The position numbers and the translations under genes are program-made. A stretch of 64,000 nucleotides of DNA, from positions 25,985,001-26,049,000 of the forward strand of contig CM049402.1 in NCBI GenBank assembly GCA_026929865.2. The letters run 5' to 3'. Each line of letters opens with the position of its first letter. Position 1 is the first letter of the stretch. Source of the DNA: Hyperoplus lanceolatus (taxonomy: Eukaryota > Chordata > Actinopteri > Uranoscopiformes > Ammodytidae). The notes below the pieces were generated by a model. That model was given only the letters and a program-made list of their open reading frames with translations. It was not told where the DNA came from and ran no database searches. Shown here piece by piece: positions 11,159 to 24,045 of this stretch.

Positions 11159-12205
11159 CAACTAGGCCTACTGTTACTCTGAGAAACAAGACTTCACATT
11201 AACATTTTTGATTAGATAATGAAATATGCTGTGTCACAGACATCATAATTGAGGTCCAAAACGTGTTGAATGCATCTACTGCCTAATGAGACTTTTGCAA
11301 AGCCTGTTTTTCAAGTATTTGAAATGCTGCGTTGTTTACATCCCTGTTTGCTAGCTCGTAGCCTTCTTTGGCACTGCCTTAGCTTAGCACATTATCAAAA
11401 GTTCCATTAACACAATGTAATTGTCACTGGTGTTCAAAATACAAGCCATAAGGGCTGGCTTTCTCCAACATAATGTTAATCTTTATTTTCTTCTCTATCG
11501 TTGAGGATCAGGTGCTACAGAAGAGGAAAAATGAGAGGTCAATGTATTTGTCATGATTTTATAAACTCAAAGAAAGCTATAATACTTAAAGCATTGGTAG
11601 GTTAAATATAATAGGAAAGGTTAGCTGATAAAGTGTAATACTGTGATTTTCCTGGGTATTCTTGATTCCCTTGTCTGTGCGCCTACACGTTTGCCTCCTC
11701 CATGTTTTTCAGATGAAAATCCCCCATGTATAATGGAGAACAGATAGAGGATAATGGTCTGCTGCCAGATATCTCTAAAATGAATTAAGCTTTCAAAAAA
11801 TATTTAAAAATGGCAAGGAGCTGCATAGATGGACAAAAAAAAACTCACCCAGAGGGAAGAACAAGACCTCAGCATCACCTACAGAAGAATAAACTTAGGT
11901 TCAGCAAAACATTATAATCTTGCTACGCTCTTACATAAACGTGTCCTGAGGCAAGCATGTGCACGAAAAGGCAGCAATCCAGACCTCTTAATAGGACTGT
12001 ACTACTTAAAGCCATGTCAGTGTAAATGTTCAACCTGCAGTGTATATCCTGGAAGGCACGCTGGTTCACATAGATCAGCTGCACTGTTTCTGTTCAGCTG
12101 GCCACACTTTTAAATATCTGTCTTATCGTTTCTGGAATGCTCATATCATTTCAAGTATGGCACATTGTGAAGAGCTGTAAAAAAATGTACAACCACTTAA
12201 CCAAC
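11159..12205. other. Unassigned spacer
   Basis: No recognisable gene, element end or repeat copy. Short frames such as 11829-12113 show no domain or motif. Confidence 0.4.
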
Positions 12206-12211
12206 CACACA

Positions 12212-12247
<36 letters not shown>

Positions 12248-12292
12248 CTTTCTCTCTCACATTCTCTCTCTCTCTTTCTCCCCCACTTCTCC
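12206..12292. repeat. (AC)n followed by (CT)-rich microsatellite
   Basis: About 18 AC dinucleotides at 12206-12243 pass directly into a CT/TCTC-rich tract. A shorter CA tract lies at 12487-12504. Open frames through here are repeat translations. Confidence 0.9.
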
Positions 12293-12504
12293 CTTCTTCC
12301 CTCTTCCCACTGTCCTCTCCCCAGCCTCTTCCTCTTGGAAGAAGTTGATAACTGTAATCATTATTGAACCGGTTCAGCTGCTTGAGCAAGTCCGATGTAT
12401 CCTCAAGATATCCAAGCAAAGCTATACATCCCGGCAAACACAATCCGCACGAGAAGCACTCACAAACACACAAAACAAAACAAAACATGCACACACACAC
12501 ACAC

Positions 12505-13908
12505 CGCAAAAGGTACACGCCCACACTCCAGGTACTTCATTTTGCATGCTAGTTGTTGTTAGACTGCCATAAACATGAGCATACATACATACATCATTTA
12601 TGCAGCACTACAGGGACGCATTATCTGTCTCCAGGGAGAAGAGCGCTGCCCCAACTGTCTGTGTACAGCCTTGCTGCGGTAGTTAGCGTCTTTGTTTGCA
12701 CACAATGAACACCCCCTCTGTTTATCTCTCTATGAGTGTACATCAGAGCGGCCAAGTCTCACGCTTTGGCCGTGAGACACACGCATATCAACCAGTTCAC
12801 ACGCCACACCTCCAATTTCTCACGCAGAGAAATGAATCCCCGTAATATATTTTTTTTGGTACTTTTACTTTGAAAGTCTTATTTTGAAAAGCTAAACGGA
12901 CTGAGTTCCATGACATCCTCTTTCTGCCATGCTTTCTGCACGCGCGGTTTTTTTATAGGTCCATGGCCGTGTGCAGCCCGTAGCCGCAGCAGCCACTTGG
13001 CAAACCACCACGGCCACGCCCCCATGCGTTACACTGCAAAACTAATAAAAGACCGCCACCTCCCAGTCCCGCCCTTTGTTCAAATTATATGGAAAATGAA
13101 TGACAACAAGGACGCCGGGACGCCGGTATGAAATGAACAAAGAGGTAAGAACACCTTAATTCAAATCAGTCACTTCACTTGATATATTCAAGCTTGTTTT
13201 GCATTATGTTATTGGGCTGGTTGACACACCAACACATTTTTGTTCTAAAATGTTGTCAACATTAATTGAATGAATGTATTGAGTAACTAAGCTTAGAGGT
13301 TACTGTGGGAAAAATATGTTCTGAGAAGACATCAAGTGTCATAGATTTAATATGATAATGGTGAATTGAAATTGGATAACCCATACAATGTTGAATACAT
13401 ATAGAATAATTACCTTTATTACAGTTTAACCAAATGTTTTAACAATAGGCTACAGGAGATATTTGAAAGCACTACACATGCATTGTAGGCTATTCAATTA
13501 AATTTGTGTCAGCGAAACCGTGAATGTTCTCTTTTACTTTACATAAAAATGAATGCAGAAAAGGCACACAATGCTTCATAAAAATTCACCAGAATGCAGG
13601 AAATTAAGTGTTTAATGCTCAACATTTTCTGGGGGGGAACCCCAGACCCCCACTTACAATATGTCCACACCCAATGTTTAATTAAAACTTGTCCTACGAC
13701 TTTGCAATTCATGAATTCGTTTATTTTAATAATATTTTTGATGTTTTATCACATTTTCCAATTGTCTTTTATTTCTGATTTATTATGAACAACATGTAAA
13801 CTTGCAGGACACTAGCAAAAATGATTGGGTGGGAAAGAGGACACGGTTTTGGGTCCCTCGGCCAAAAAATCTCACTCCAAACTTTTGGTGAAACTTGGCA
13901 GCCCTGGT
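12505..13908. other. Unassigned spacer
   Basis: No gene or paired element ends were recognised. The segment at 12750-12840 (CACGCTTTGGCCGTGAGACA and onward) has the look of dispersed repeat but no second copy is present here. Confidence 0.35.
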
Positions 13909-13917
13909 GTACATGCT

Positions 13918-14533
13918 TAGCCTGGCTCCGCCCGCCCGCCTACTTCCGGCCAAATTTCATTTTCCCTTCAGTAGTCAGTCTGGGTGTACAGCGCATTTCC
14001 CAGATTCTCCGGAGAATCTACGATCGTCCAATCAGTGAACAGAGCGAGTGGCTGAGAACGATGACGTCGAAGTCGGGCTCCAGTTTCAGTTGAATGCTGC
14101 GTTCCTTTATACTCGGAAGAAGGAGATTTCCGACTTGGTAGTTCCGAGTTCCGACCTGTCTGTGTTCCAGTGCATCTGCTCGCGAAAGTATGGACGCCTA
14201 AAACCTTTCTCGTCCAAATAACTAAACGTTAGGCTCTAAGAAGTTACTGTTGCCAGGTACCAGTAGATTCATAGACTACAATATGTAGTGAAGTCGGAAA
14301 TTTCCGAGTTCCCTGTCCAACTGGAAGGCACCATCAAAAGCTGGCTCATGACACACGTGATGACCAAACGTGATGCGATTGGTTGGCTAATCCAGAGTGG
14401 CACTGGGCAGATCCAATAGTTTTAAACTTTGACAGACACCCGCCTCCAAGTGAGTTAACGTTTGCCAATTACAGCACTTCCAGACCTTCTGTACAAATGA
14501 AATGAAGTACGATGGTCTGGTTGGACCAGGCTA
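13918..14533. mobile_element. MITE with 9-bp target duplication, copy A
   Basis: GTACATGCT flanks both sides (13909-13917 and 14534-14542), an exact 9-base duplication. The ends are TAGCCTGGCTCC... and ...GGACCAGGCTA, inverted over about 8 bases. The interior is shared with copy B at 23604-23970 (CGCCCGCCTACTTCCGGCCA, AGAACGATGACGTCGAAGTC, TGGCTAATCCAGAGTGGCAC). It carries an extra 248-base insert at 14093-14340. No coding capacity is seen. A 9-base duplication is typical of Mutator-like elements, but the short ends make this only a suggestion. Confidence 0.8.
14093..14340. mobile_element. Insert within MITE copy A
   Basis: These 248 bases are absent from copy B at the corresponding point (after TTTCAGTTG). 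The insert begins AATGCTGCGTTCCTTTATAC and carries several TTCCGA/TCGGAA motifs in both orientations, including GAAATTTCCGAGTTCC near its end, suggesting a second small inverted-repeat element. Confidence 0.6.
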
Positions 14534-14542
14534 GTACATGCT

Positions 14543-15095
14543 TAGATCTGCTTGAGAAACTGTAGTTGTGGATATTTAAAGTATGTGTATGAAAATTCAC
14601 AATTACTACCTTTCACACAGTCGGCGTGCCGAGCTGCAGGCCTCCCACCATGGCATAACACATTGTTAGCCATCAACAGCATGGGGCAAAGAGGCAAAGC
14701 ACGACTTGCTTACAGAATGAAATAGTGGGTTTATACAGTAGATTGAAAATTGACTGCAGGAATAGTAGACCATCACCACGGCAGTAACCATTTAATTTCT
14801 CACTGATCTTCTATGAACAGCTGTGGTATTTAATTGAGTGTATGGACAGTGAACAGCTACTACGTACCATTGTTTCTACGAAATTGGAATTTAAATTGAA
14901 TCCTCGACACAGTGTTACAGTTGTGGACGAGGTATTGAAGGGAGACGTCTCCCTGAGCACCGGCAACGTTCAAATGTTGTGAATCTGGTCTGCGTATAGC
15001 TCTTTGAGGCGGAGCTCCGATGGAGTTCAAACTCTATTCCAGGATGGAGAGCTCTTTCCCTCTGCGTGGCACTCATAGTTAATTTCCGTCAGTGG
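14543..15095. other. Unassigned spacer
   Basis: No gene, element end or repeat copy recognised. Confidence 0.4.
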
Positions 15096-15101
15096 TTATA
15101 G

Positions 15102-16122
15102 TAGGGCCCTATGAAATCCGTTTTATTTGTTTCCAAATTCCGTTTAATTTTTTCACAAATTCCGTTTTAATCTCATGACTTCCGTTTTTTTTTTACAATT
15201 AACACTCATTTTGTCATCAGAACGAGTGTCTAATTATTGCAAACAAAAAATATTCTAACAATTTAATCAGATGTAAGGCTAAATGTAAAATACATCACAA
15301 CATTGCACTGTTTTTAGTGTTTAAAAAAAGAGAAAAAACTAATTTTTTGGGTATAGGCTATAACAGAAAATAAAGCCATTCATTTTGTGCTTCAAGTGAA
15401 ACATTAAATATTATTTTTACATAAATAATAAAGTCCTTATTAACTTTGCAAGAAGCTGGACTAGAGTGAAAATTGGACAAGGCTCTATAAGTCCATGGCT
15501 TTTACCTGTGGGACAGCGCTTCACCCAACAGCGGGCTGCAACACCAACCTACAGTCTATTGTGCGACGGAGAGTTAGTTAACATTAGCATCAGCGTTAGC
15601 CGACATCACGGCAACAGCTGAATAATGTAACACATTACACAAGTTCCACTACATGAAAACAACGGGCTGTAGACGCTTGAGTTATAATTGCGTGTGGGAA
15701 ACAGTGTTGAGACTGGAATTTCGTACCACAGCGGCCGTTCCATAATACAACACTCCCTTTAGCAATGGCTGAATATAAGACCTCCCTGTGCCGTGTATCT
15801 GCCGGAGCAAGTGACTAACTTAGTAATAACTAATAAGTAATAACTTAAACAGTAAACGTTTAACATGATTACATTAGCGATCCTGCAGCCAGGCTCTACT
15901 TTTCACAGCAGTTGTTTGGTCTTTAGATGTCGCCAAACCAAAATTCCTCCCTAGTTCTGCTTTAATTTCAACCGTGTTGTTTCCCTGTGCCTTGGAAATT
16001 GAATTTCACCAAAATAATGGCGAATTCCGTGACATTCCGTGTTAACAAGAACATTCCATTTTTATTGCCCGATTCTGTGATTCCGTCCGCGTTTCGGTTA
16101 TCGCGGAAATCATAGGGCCCTA
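15102..16122. mobile_element. 1.0-kb TIR element with TAGGGCCCTATGA ends
   Basis: The left end TAGGGCCCTATGAAATCCG is mirrored by the right end ...GGAAATCATAGGGCCCTA. TTATAG occurs on both sides (15096-15101 and 16123-16128), giving a 6-base duplication; because AGGGCCCT is itself palindromic, the exact boundary can slide by a base. Many CCGTTTTA/TTCCGT motifs are clustered near both ends. No transposase frame is present. A 6-base duplication does not fit hAT (8) or Tc1 (2), so the superfamily is unresolved. Confidence 0.7.
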
Positions 16123-16128
16123 TTATAG

Positions 16129-19100
16129 GCCGCATATCTTCAGGCTCAATTGATCAGAAGCCCACCTTTGGAGAATTGCACCAGCTGGCGTCTGTGGCGG
16201 TTGTAACCCTGGCACAAGACAAGTGGAACAGGTTGGCCTAACCTCGCAGGGGAGCAAGATGGTGTTAATACAGACTTTGGGAGATGATTTTATTTGAGGG
16301 AGATCCAATCCAGTGTCACAGTGTGTTGCTCAGGAAGTGTCTGAGTCTCCAGCTGATGGATTTTTCCAATTCAATCTGTTCCAGATCAGCAGGGGTGTCA
16401 TTGTTCGTGCCAAGGGAGTTACCTTCCATCACCGGAGGAGGAAATGTTAGGCCTAGTGATTAGACAAGCCAATAGGCAATTAATAAAAGGTGTTGAGAGT
16501 ACATGCAGTAGCTCATTTCTTCTTTTCTCTGTTAATCTTTCGGCAAAAACATATCGTGGAGGACTCAACCATAAATTACCCAGTAATATACATACTATAT
16601 CAGTGTGTTCGCAGGGGCTGATGCAAAACAGAATTGTAGTCTCATAACAGTGATAGCCTGTATACCCACTCTGATATATTGCTGCCATCTAGTGTTTATT
16701 ATGAAGTGCACAGGTTTATGATCAATGAAGGATTTAAGCATGTACTAATGGCCTCAGTACAGACCAAATCATTTCTATAGAATTCTGATTTTTGTTCAGG
16801 GAATACAAAAAATAAATCGATTTGATCTTTGATTTGGATTTCAGGTTTTTGGCTAAAGTGATGATACATTGTTTTACTATTATTAATAAGTTGTGCAAAT
16901 GTGTAATGTTGTCTTGCCTTGAGCAGCATTAATGGAGAGATTTTAGAAAAAAATATTGCTGAAGATTTGGCTTCATGGCTTCCAAGCACCTTATTATTTA
17001 AGATTGCACTATCAGTTTCTGCAATTTTCACACTCTAGTCAGCATGTACACATATAATTCAGCGCGTCTTTAACAATGGCACATATTAATCCGGATCAAA
17101 CTGTCCATCTAGCTGCAGCTCACTGTGCCCAGAGGACTACAAATTGCCACCTTTCTGTGTTCAAACAATTTAACCTTCTGTTTAATCCAAACCTGTCAGA
17201 TTTATCAAACTAAGGTGACTTTCATCCTCAAACACATAGTGTAAATGTCTGTCGGGGCGTGTAAAAAATCATCAAAAGGAATACATGTTTAAGGGTTCAT
17301 GCATTGCAATTCCTATAACCTGATTATATTACAGTATTGCGCAAGTGGCGATTTGATGGCTCAGTCAAGTGGCATTACAATAGTATTGAACCGTTTTTCT
17401 TTGATATTCCTCCTTCTGCTTGTGTTTTTCATATTCTGACGGCAGATTAATTTCACTAACTGTTTTCCATCTGTTTAGCTTTCTATTTGTCCCTCTCCTT
17501 CAACTGTCTTTCAAATATGGTTTCATGTGTCTCAAAGATACCATGATGAAGAGAATCACCATCAGGATTTTTTTTCCTTCAGCTCTTCTTGCTCTCCTGC
17601 AAATAATCTCAAAACCATTCAAAAACCATCCAAGCCTCTTCCTTTGTCTCAACCATTTGCTCACACGCCTTTCTCCCGCACCCGTCTCAGCTCTGCTTTA
17701 TTATTCCCTTTATCCCTCCTTTCTTTCATCTGCCTCTTTTGTTAATTTGTTCACTTGCAAAGGTTTTTGAAGTCTTGAGGTCATCAAGAAACTTCTTTAA
17801 CTGTTCACTGCTGTCCTCCAACCATTCCGCTGTCCTTTTCTCGCTTAATTTCAGCTTTTCCTCCTCAGTAGTTCCACATTCCTCTCTGATGAGCTGTCAC
17901 TGAAGAAGACTAAGCTACACGTACACAGTTGAGCTGACATATTTACCATTCTCTCCGCCTCAGTCTTGGTGTCTAGTCTCCTTGTGCCCCCAAAGCACCT
18001 AGCCTCTTCTACCCCCTTGACTCTCCCACACAGGTAAATACTATTGGCAACCATCCAGCATGATTGCTGCGGTTGCTAGACGGAAGTGACAGGCGGAGAC
18101 AGCAACATTGAAAAAAATTAGGCACAACGCCTCCTGTGAATAATTCAAAGCCAATGGCAAAACTTACAACAAAAAAAAATAATTACAACTGAGAGCAACT
18201 GGCACAGTACTGACACATTCCCCCCTGCTCTAACCTTTAACACAAAGAGAGATATGTGCAGAATCCTCATTAGTAGTTCAAGTGAGAGAGGGTGCCTATT
18301 TCAAGGCTCAATATTTAAATATTCAATACAAACCAAAGCTGTTTGATTGCCTTGCAAAATATTCAGATGTAACCTATTCATGATGAACTTATAAACATTT
18401 TCAGAGAAAGAGTGTTTTTAAATGTCAAAAAAACAAACAAATTGAAGGTTTGGTTTATGCATCAAATATGTAATGTCACAGATTTGCCCTGTACAGCTTA
18501 GTTAACTCTCTTCAATCAAGTACTGAAATTACAAAACTGAACTATTTGAGGCCAACATGCAGCAATATTGGAAAGTCTACCGTGTGTGCATACGGACTGT
18601 TACTCAAGTATAACAGTTTATATATTTTCTTTTAACATTACATTTATCATGTTTCTATTCAATTTAAAACCAATTAGAAATATTTAGTCCATAAAGTAAT
18701 TTAACTGTATTATACATTAAATCACTCTGCTGCAAATTCACTCAATGAGCCATTCATATAAATCCTACATTAACTGAATGATTTTTTTACTGAATAGTTT
18801 TTACTGTTACTCATTAACACAATTTAATGTGCATATTTTCTGAAGGTTTATTTTATTTGACATATTTATACATTCCGTCCACCCCACATCTGAACTCTGT
18901 CCCTGCAGCAACTCCAAGTAAACAGCCTCTCCTTGGTCCATATACACAACACAAGCTGGCTTTTTAACAGCAACACAAACGCCATAGGCCTATGTGCAAG
19001 TTAAATCAAGCCTCCAGTTACGTGGATAAAAAAAGCAAAACCAGCACATTAGCTTTAATGTATTAAGGAGAATGCACAATGTGCATGGTGAGATACTCGC

Positions 19101-21397
19101 AGTGGCACAGCGGAAGGTAGAGACCTCTTCAAGTGTGATGTGGTTATTTGTAGCTTGGTTGAGGACCAAAAAGGAACACAACCGATACAGTGTGACTGTT
19201 AACAGTTGTACTGCAGACTGTTGGTCATCTGTACTATGAACTTCATTTTCTGTGATCAGCTGATCCCTTGAGCTTTGTATGGACACAAGGAGGATGGAGG
19301 AGTGTATGGAACTGGAGACATGATGTTTTCTGCTGAGGCTGAATGGTACAATCTGGTTGGGTAGAGTCAATATGGATGCTTTTCTCTCTTCTTTGTCATG
19401 TCACAACCCTCTGTAGGCCTATGTGTTCTGTGTTCTAAAGTGCTAAGGTATGACATGAAGGTACTTGTATCTTACAGGAATAGTTCTATATTTGTTTTGC
19501 AATATACTTCTACTCCACTGAATTTCATATACATGTTAATTCAAACATCCCTTTAACAGCTATAGTTACTATTTTTTTTGTAAATTAAAAGGGGCAATCC
19601 ACAGATGTTACACATAACGATCAGTTTACTCGTCAAAAGGAATGCTTGTACTTAACCTGCAGAAAAAGCAGTTGGCATTTCATTCTCAGGCAAACAGTTG
19701 CTTTACAAGTCAAACAGATATGATGCAACATTGTCCTCCATTTGGAGCTGTGTTTCAGTCGGCCTGATGGATCTTGTTTTCGCTCAGTTTTCTTCCACCA
19801 ACACCTGAGGGAAATATTGCAGCTAACAGTGGTTTTTATTAGATCTGCCTCAACAGGGGTGATGCACAATGAGAGTAAGAAGCACAATACAGTTGTTGGC
19901 TATTAAACTAAAAACAATGAGGTGAAAGGTGCTCTAAAGAGGAACTGCAGGGTCAGAAGAAAATCCACTGTGGGTGTGTCACCACAATCGACACCTTGAC
20001 CATTATACGTATGTAGGCATTTGAACCATTGACAATAGAAAAATATTGATTAGTGGAGCTTTAAAGAATAATGTAACGTGATTGTACTGCTTGCCACTTG
20101 AGCTGCATAAACAACAGGCGGCAAAATTACAAATGCAACATTCATACCATTTTAATGTTTTTGTTGTAATGAGTTGCTTGTTAGAGAGGACTTTTGTTGC
20201 CAAAAAGTAGAAGTTGTAGTTTAAAACATTACAGCTGGCCTCAACAAATTGAGCACATTCAGGAGAAGTTATTTATTTTCCTTTGTTTTTTTCCAATATA
20301 AAAAAGTAGAAGAAAAGAAAAACAGTCGAAATAAGACCCAATACCAGGGATGGGATTAATTTTGACCCAACCATTTATACATGTCTGCTACAATCCAGCA
20401 GGCATGCATATCTCGTTTCAGAGACCTATCACATTCGTATGTGAGTTATGTCTAGACTTTGACTTTCAAAACCTTGAATTATTCCTCCTTTGTCACACTG
20501 ACGTTGGCTGTGTGTCTCTGATCATTTATTTACCACCTGGCCCATACACACCTCAATTGTAGCTCTAGAAAGATGGATTTATATTATCCTGCCAGATAAT
20601 TAGTGTTTCTGTATTCCCAGTATGATCCATGGCTCATCCAATCCAATAATTGCAAACCATCCATGTTGCACCAAATCATCCCTAAGCCTTAACCCTTCTG
20701 CCATTTACCTTGACTTCTTATTTTCCCCTGGAACTGTATTTCAGTCTCACTGCTTTGTTTATTTCTTTCTTTCTGTGTTTTGTACAGTGTGTTGTATTTC
20801 TTTCATTTTTATATGTGCTGGCATGTTATTCCGATGCTTTCTTGGGAGAGCTATTTGACTTTGCCATAAAAATGTGTATGTTATCTTTTTCCATTTTAAA
20901 TTCAAAATATAAAGAGAAATGATGAGGGCAATTGAATAGGACAAAACAGTTTTGCACAATTGTGGAAAATATAGAAATATTAAATAACATAACAATTAAT
21001 TCATGTACAGCAAATTGTGTGTAGACAACATGTTCAATGTAGGGTCTAAACTGTCTGGTTCTATAAATGCAGTGCCTATGCAACTGCAACCAACAGATGG
21101 CCCAATTGGCGTACAAATTATTGATTGTTCTTTACACGTGAAAAAGCCTTAAGGCAGGAATTTATGTTTTCACTTGACACAAATGCAGAGGTTAATAATG
21201 TGTGTTAAAATGGAATAGATTGTGTATCTTTTTACACCAGTCGTCGGAATACAAAAAATATGTAGACATGAAAGAGTGTTTACCCATGTTACTGCTGTTG
21301 AGAAAAGGTGATGAGTATAACTCCCTCTGGTGTCCATTTTACTTACCCACAGCTCCGAACAGCAGTGACTGAATACAGCTGCCTGCTTTGTTTCTCA
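16129..21397. other. Long unassigned stretch (5.3 kb)
   Basis: I found no exon series, no recognisable protein family and no element with paired ends. Open frames here (for example 17420-17770, 18990-19370, 20826-21116) are short, low in complexity and without motifs. Much is plain AT-rich sequence. An intron or intergenic stretch of a host gene whose exons lie elsewhere is possible. Confidence 0.4.
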
Positions 21398-21399
21398 TA

Positions 21400-22708
21400 C
21401 ACTCAACAAAAATATAAACGCAACACTTTTGTTTTTGCTCCCATTTTTCATGAGATGGACTTAAAGATCTAAAATTCATTCCAGATACACACTATTACCA
21501 TTTCTCTCAAATATTGTTCACAAATATGTCTAAATGTGTGATAGTGAGCACTTCTGCTTTGCAGAGATAATCCATCCCACCTCACAGGTGTGCCACATCA
21601 AGATGTTGATCTGACATCATGATTAGTGCACAGGTGTGCCTTAGACTGTCCACAATAAAAGGCCACTCTGAAATGTGCATTTGTTTGCTTTATTGGGGGT
21701 CTGGGGACTAATAACCAGTCAGTATCTGGTGTGACCACCATTTGCCTCATGCAGTGCAACACATCTTCTTCGCATAGAGTTTATCAGATTGTCAATTGTG
21801 GCCTGTGGAATGTTGGTCCACTCCTCTTCAATGGCTGTGCGAAGTTGCTGGATATTAGTGGGAAGTGGTGCACGCTGTCGTATACGCCAGTCAAGGACAT
21901 CCCAAACATGCTCAATGGGTGACATGTCCGGTGAGTATGTTGGCCATGCAAGAACTGGGACATTTTCAGCTTCCAAGAATTGACATCAGCAAAGCGCTCA
22001 CCCACACGACGCCACACACGCTGTCTGCCATCTGCTCTGAACAATGTAAACCGAGATTCATCCGTGAAGAGCTCACCTCTCCAACGTGCCAGACGCCATC
22101 GAATGTGAGCATTTGCCCAGTCAAGTCTGTTACGGCGATGAGCTGGAGTCAGGTCAAGACCCCGATAAGGACGACGAGCATGCAGTTGAGCTTCCCTGAG
22201 ACGGTTTCTGACAGTTTGTGCAGAAATTGTTTGGTTATGCAAACCAATTGTTTCAGCAGCTGTCTCAGTGGCTGGTCTCAGACGATCTTGGAGGTGAACC
22301 TGCTGGATGTGGAGGTCCTGGGCTGGTGTGGTTACACGTGGTCTGCGGTTGTGAGGCCGGTTGGATGTACTGCCATATTCTCTGAAACACCTTTGGAGAC
22401 GGCTTATGGTGGAGAAATGAACATTCAATGCACGAGCAACAGATCTGGTTGACATTCCTGCTGTCAGCATGCCAATTGCACGCTCCCTCAATGCTTGTGG
22501 CATCTGTGGCATTTTGCTGTGAGACAAAACTGCACATTTCAGGGTGACCTTTTATTGTGGACAGTCTAAGGCACACCTGTGCACTAATCATGATGTCAGA
22601 TCAGCATCTTGATGTTGATTGTATCTGGAATGAATTTTAGATCTTTAAGTCCATCTCATGAAAAATGGGAGCTAAAACAAAAGTGTTGCGTTTGTATTTT
22701 GTTGAGTG
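21400..22708 (-). mobile_element. Tc1-type transposon, internally deleted
   Basis: TA dinucleotides flank it (21398-21399 and 22709-22710). The ends are long inverted repeats: CACTCAACAAAAATATAAAC at the left and its near complement at the right, extending inward to the CAATAAAAGG(C/T)CACTCT-like segment. The left repeat is about 100 bases longer than the right, which has lost the part containing CCACCTCACAGGTGTG. It carries a defective transposase on the minus strand. Confidence 0.9.
21719..22527 (-). pseudogene. Tc1/mariner transposase with central deletion and frameshift
   Basis: The N-terminal part (22527 to about 21990) has the paired-type helix-turn-helix region (RERAIGMLTAGMSTRSVARA, NRRPRVTTPAQD) and the first catalytic Asp in LFTDESRFTLF. 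After GERFADVN the frame jumps; the C-terminal part continues in another frame from about 21976 with ENVPVLAWPTYSPDMSPIEH, which holds the third catalytic acidic residue, and ends near 21719 with GGHTRY. The stretch that normally holds the second catalytic Asp is absent, so roughly 130 residues are missing compared with a usual length near 340. The enzyme would cut and paste the element at TA; this copy is catalytically dead and could only be mobilised in trans. Confidence 0.9.
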
Positions 22709-22710
22709 TA

Positions 22711-23168
22711 GTTTAGTCATTTAAACAGTATGTAAAATACCAGATCCATACCGTTTTAATGTGTTCCTTGTTAGATTAGATGTATTTGCAAATGTAGAAT
22801 GCATATTTAACAGCACTTTACTGCCCTTTGATGACCTGTCACTACTGTGTGCCCACTGAAAAAAATAAAAAATAAATTGTGTCCATGAAGTCCCTCATGA
22901 TTGATATTATTTGACCATTTGATATAAGATATGAACAGCACTCTGTTTCATACAGCCCAGGATTACGCTTGTGCGATGGGGTCTAATCGTTCTTTTAACG
23001 TCTCCAGATCATTAAAGTAAATAAATTGTTAATTATTTAACCCTTTGTTCATGAAGTCTCTCCATTGAACTGGTGTTAATACACAGCCTAGGCTTTGCAA
23101 ACTTGAATGTAAATAAAGGGGCCAATGTATCAAGCAGCATGTCCATTTAGACTGTCTATTAATTGTGG
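22711..23168. other. Unassigned spacer
   Basis: No gene or element ends seen between the Tc1 and hAT elements. Confidence 0.4.
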
Positions 23169-23603
23169 CTCTAAAGCAGGGGTGTCCAAACTACGGCCCG
23201 CTTTTTATTGGCCCATGGCCGATTTTAAAAATATAATGTAATATTGAATTTTTTTTTTTTTTGCATTTCTCAGTTAACCCACTAGTGCAGGGGTGTCAAC
23301 CACTGATTGGTTGGCCCGTGGCACATTTTAAAAATATAATGTAATATGGCGCTTTTAATTTTTAAATAATTTAAATGCACTCATTATATTACAGAGGAAT
23401 ATGTCCCATAAAAGAAAAAGAGCAACAAGCCCATCCCAGAGGACCCTGCATAATATTTTATTTTAAATTAATATTATTATGGAAAATCTATGTGTCCTTC
23501 TCCAATAGCTTCTAATTCATCTGACACAGTGTCTCCATATTTTTCCATACAAAATTCTTCAGATTTAGCCTTTTAATTTCCCTCTCAAAGTGCACCAGAT
23601 TCA

Positions 23604-23970
23604 TAGCCTGGCTCCGCCCGCCCGCCTACTTCCGGCCAAATTTTATTTTCCCTTCAGTAGTCAGTCTGGGTGTACAGCCCATTTCCCAGTTTTGCTGGAG
23701 ATTCGACAGCCGGTCCAATCAGCGAACAGAGCGAGTGGCTGAGAACGATGACGTCGAAGTCGCGCTCCAGTTTCAGTTGCCGGCTCATGACACACGTGAC
23801 GAACAAACGTTATGCGATTGGTTGGCTAATCCAGAGTGGCACTGGGCAGATCCAATAGTTTTAAACTTTAACAGACACCCGCCTCCATGAGTGAACGTTT
23901 GCCAATTAAAGCACTGCCAGACCTTCTGTACAAATGAAATGAAGTACGATGGTCTGGTAGCACCAGGCTA
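23604..23970. mobile_element. MITE with 9-bp target duplication, copy B
   Basis: CCAGATTCA flanks it at 23595-23603 and 23971-23979 (exact 9 bases). The ends TAGCCTGG... and ...CACCAGGCTA match copy A at 13918-14533, with high identity apart from the 248-base insert present only in copy A. At 367 bases this is probably the basic length of the family. It sits inside the hAT element. Confidence 0.85.
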
Positions 23971-24045
23971 CCAGATTCATGCATTTCACTTTTAAAAATC
24001 TCCCGGGGGGCCATACCCCCGGACCTCCCTAGGAGGGTCGGGACC

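Noticed and set aside
12137..12524. Open frames rich in His-Thr and Cys-Val
   Set aside because: Translations of AC and CT repeats.
16123..21116. Many short open frames that could be exons of a host gene
   Set aside because: None has a recognisable motif together with matching splice sites; length and composition fit chance in AT-rich DNA.
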